Below the pieces are notes generated by a model. It did no database searches and was not told where the DNA came from. It saw only the letters and a program-made list of their open reading frames with translations. Both the position numbers and the translations under genes were made by a program. DNA of 9,362 nt from Bordetella parapertussis. GTDB lineage: Bacteria; Pseudomonadota; Gammaproteobacteria; Burkholderiales; Burkholderiaceae_C. The stretch spans positions 1-9,362 of the forward strand of contig CAMCNE010000089.1 in assembly GCA_945875935.1 (NCBI GenBank), in the 5' to 3' direction. Positions 8,550-9,362 of this stretch are shown here, one piece after another. How positions within the stretch are numbered: the first letter of the stretch is position 1; every line of letters begins with the position of its first letter.

Positions 8550-9362
8550 TCAGCCGCGTGCGCTGCGTCGCTCGGGCTGGGCATGGCTGCTGAAAAAACG
8601 CCACATCTCTCGCGTGGCATCAGGGCCGTCGGGGTCGGTGAACGAGCCCTGCGCGCTGCCGCCCGACCAGGCGTGTCCGCCGCCGTGCAGCAGCCAGTGT
8701 TCGGCCTGGTTCAGGTGAATCTCGGCGTGCGGGTGGGTGGTGCGGGTGTAGCCGCGTCCCTTGGGCGACACACCTTGCTCGACCACCGCCATGGGCGCGG
8801 TGCTGTCCATGATGTCGAGCTCGCCGGGGGCGATCGCCGCTTCAATGGCGCGCATGCCGTTGTCGGGGTGCACCACGCCGTCGCTGTCGCCATGAAACAC
8901 GATGGTCGGCACCGGTTGGGATGCGCTCCGTGCCTTGGCCGCGGGTTCGATGTCCTTGCCGTTTGTCGATTCCGGCGAGGCGCTGCGGCCGTGCTTCATG
9001 GCCGACAAGGCCGACATCAGATCGTTGGCCGCGCCGCTGGCCAACCCCGAATGGATGCCCACGGCGGCGTACAGATCAGGATAGGCCTGACCCAGGATGG
9101 CGGCCATGGCACCGCCGGCCGACAGCCCCGCCACATAGACGCGCCGCGCGTCCAGACCATGCTGCGTGATCACCGATTGCGTCAGGCTGGCCAGCACCGC
9201 CGGCTCGCCGCTGCCGCGTTGCTGGTGGCCCGGCTCGAACCAGTTCCAGCAGCGCCCGGGGTTGGCGTCTTGCGCCTGGGCGGGGTAGAGCACCGCAAAC
9301 CCCTGCTCGCAGGCCAGCTCGTTCATGGCGGTGCCAGCGGCGAAGTCATCGGGGCTTTGCGA
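8550..9362 (-). CDS. PHB depolymerase-family esterase (5' end outside window)
   Basis: The frame is open to the window edge. Its first visible residues, SQSPDDFAAGTAMNELA, match the QSPDDFAAGT segment typical of PHB-depolymerase-family (LpqC-like) esterases, so the ATG at 9324-9326 is internal. About 270 residues are visible. Numbering from that internal Met: PAQAQDANPGRCWNWF follows, then the nucleophile elbow GLSAGG with Ser69 (9120-9122), YPDLYAAVGIHSGLASG, the acid in FHGDSDGVVHPDNG, and the catalytic His in HGGGHAWSGG near the C-terminus. The triad is complete, so an active serine esterase is expected. A low-complexity stretch (GRSASPESTNGKDIEPAAKA) sits before the Asp strand. Substrate (polyhydroxyalkanoate or another ester) and location are undecided because the N-terminus and any signal peptide are missing. 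It is the first visible gene of the minus-strand cluster. Confidence 0.9.
   Translation of the reverse strand, partial: SQSPDDFAAGTAMNELACEQGFAVLYPAQAQDANPGRCWNWFEPGHQQRGSGEPAVLASLTQSVITQHGLDARRVYVAGLSAGGAMAAILGQAYPDLYAAVGIHSGLASGAANDLMSALSAMKHGRSASPESTNGKDIEPAAKARSASQPVPTIVFHGDSDGVVHPDNGMRAIEAAIAPGELDIMDSTAPMAVVEQGVSPKGRGYTRTTHPHAEIHLNQAEHWLLHGGGHAWSGGSAQGSFTDPDGPDATREMWRFFSSHAQPERRSARG

Noticed and set aside
8497..8604. Upstream ATG at 8604 for the alpha/beta hydrolase
   Set aside because: It would overlap the upstream esterase by 55 bp and add a non-conserved-looking leader. Met8496 begins a normal N-terminus.

Overview
The window is GC-rich, densely coded DNA with the usual long antisense shadow ORFs. 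The protein families point to a betaproteobacterium of the order Burkholderiales (a Comamonadaceae or Sphaerotilaceae-like genome is a guess). The main clue is a tandem pair of cyanophycin synthetase genes, the arrangement known from Cupriavidus and Burkholderia relatives. I see no RNA genes, insertion sequences, CRISPR arrays or integration signs, and base composition looks uniform.

Layout. Positions 2-1555 (+) hold the 3' part of a hybrid sensor histidine kinase: the DHp end, HATPase, receiver and HPt domains. After a 113-bp gap comes cphA' (1669-3987, +), a divergent cyanophycin synthetase paralogue. Its C-terminal Mur-ligase-like part has lost the P-loop lysine and the last lobe. Seventy bases further lies a standard cphA (4058-6640, +) with intact ATP-grasp and Mur-ligase motifs. 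A minus-strand cluster converges on it. Its transcription order is a PHB-depolymerase-family esterase (8550-9362, cut by the window edge), an alpha/beta hydrolase (7552-8496) and an S-methyl-5'-thioadenosine phosphorylase (6668-7537).

How the genes fit together. The cphA'/cphA pair should make cyanophycin (multi-L-arginyl-poly-L-aspartate), an intracellular nitrogen reserve. The two paralogues have lost complementary parts. CphA' keeps an HxxEH metallopeptidase-like motif in its N-terminal domain but lacks a working arginine-ligase site. CphA keeps both ligase sites but has lost the second histidine of the HxxEH motif. This suggests a two-subunit division of labour, with primer production or trimming on CphA' and polymerisation on CphA. 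It is the most interesting hypothesis here. The minus-strand cluster mixes methionine salvage with two esterases/hydrolases and has no obvious mechanistic link to cyanophycin beyond a possible polyester-storage connection. Intergenic gaps are all under 120 bp.
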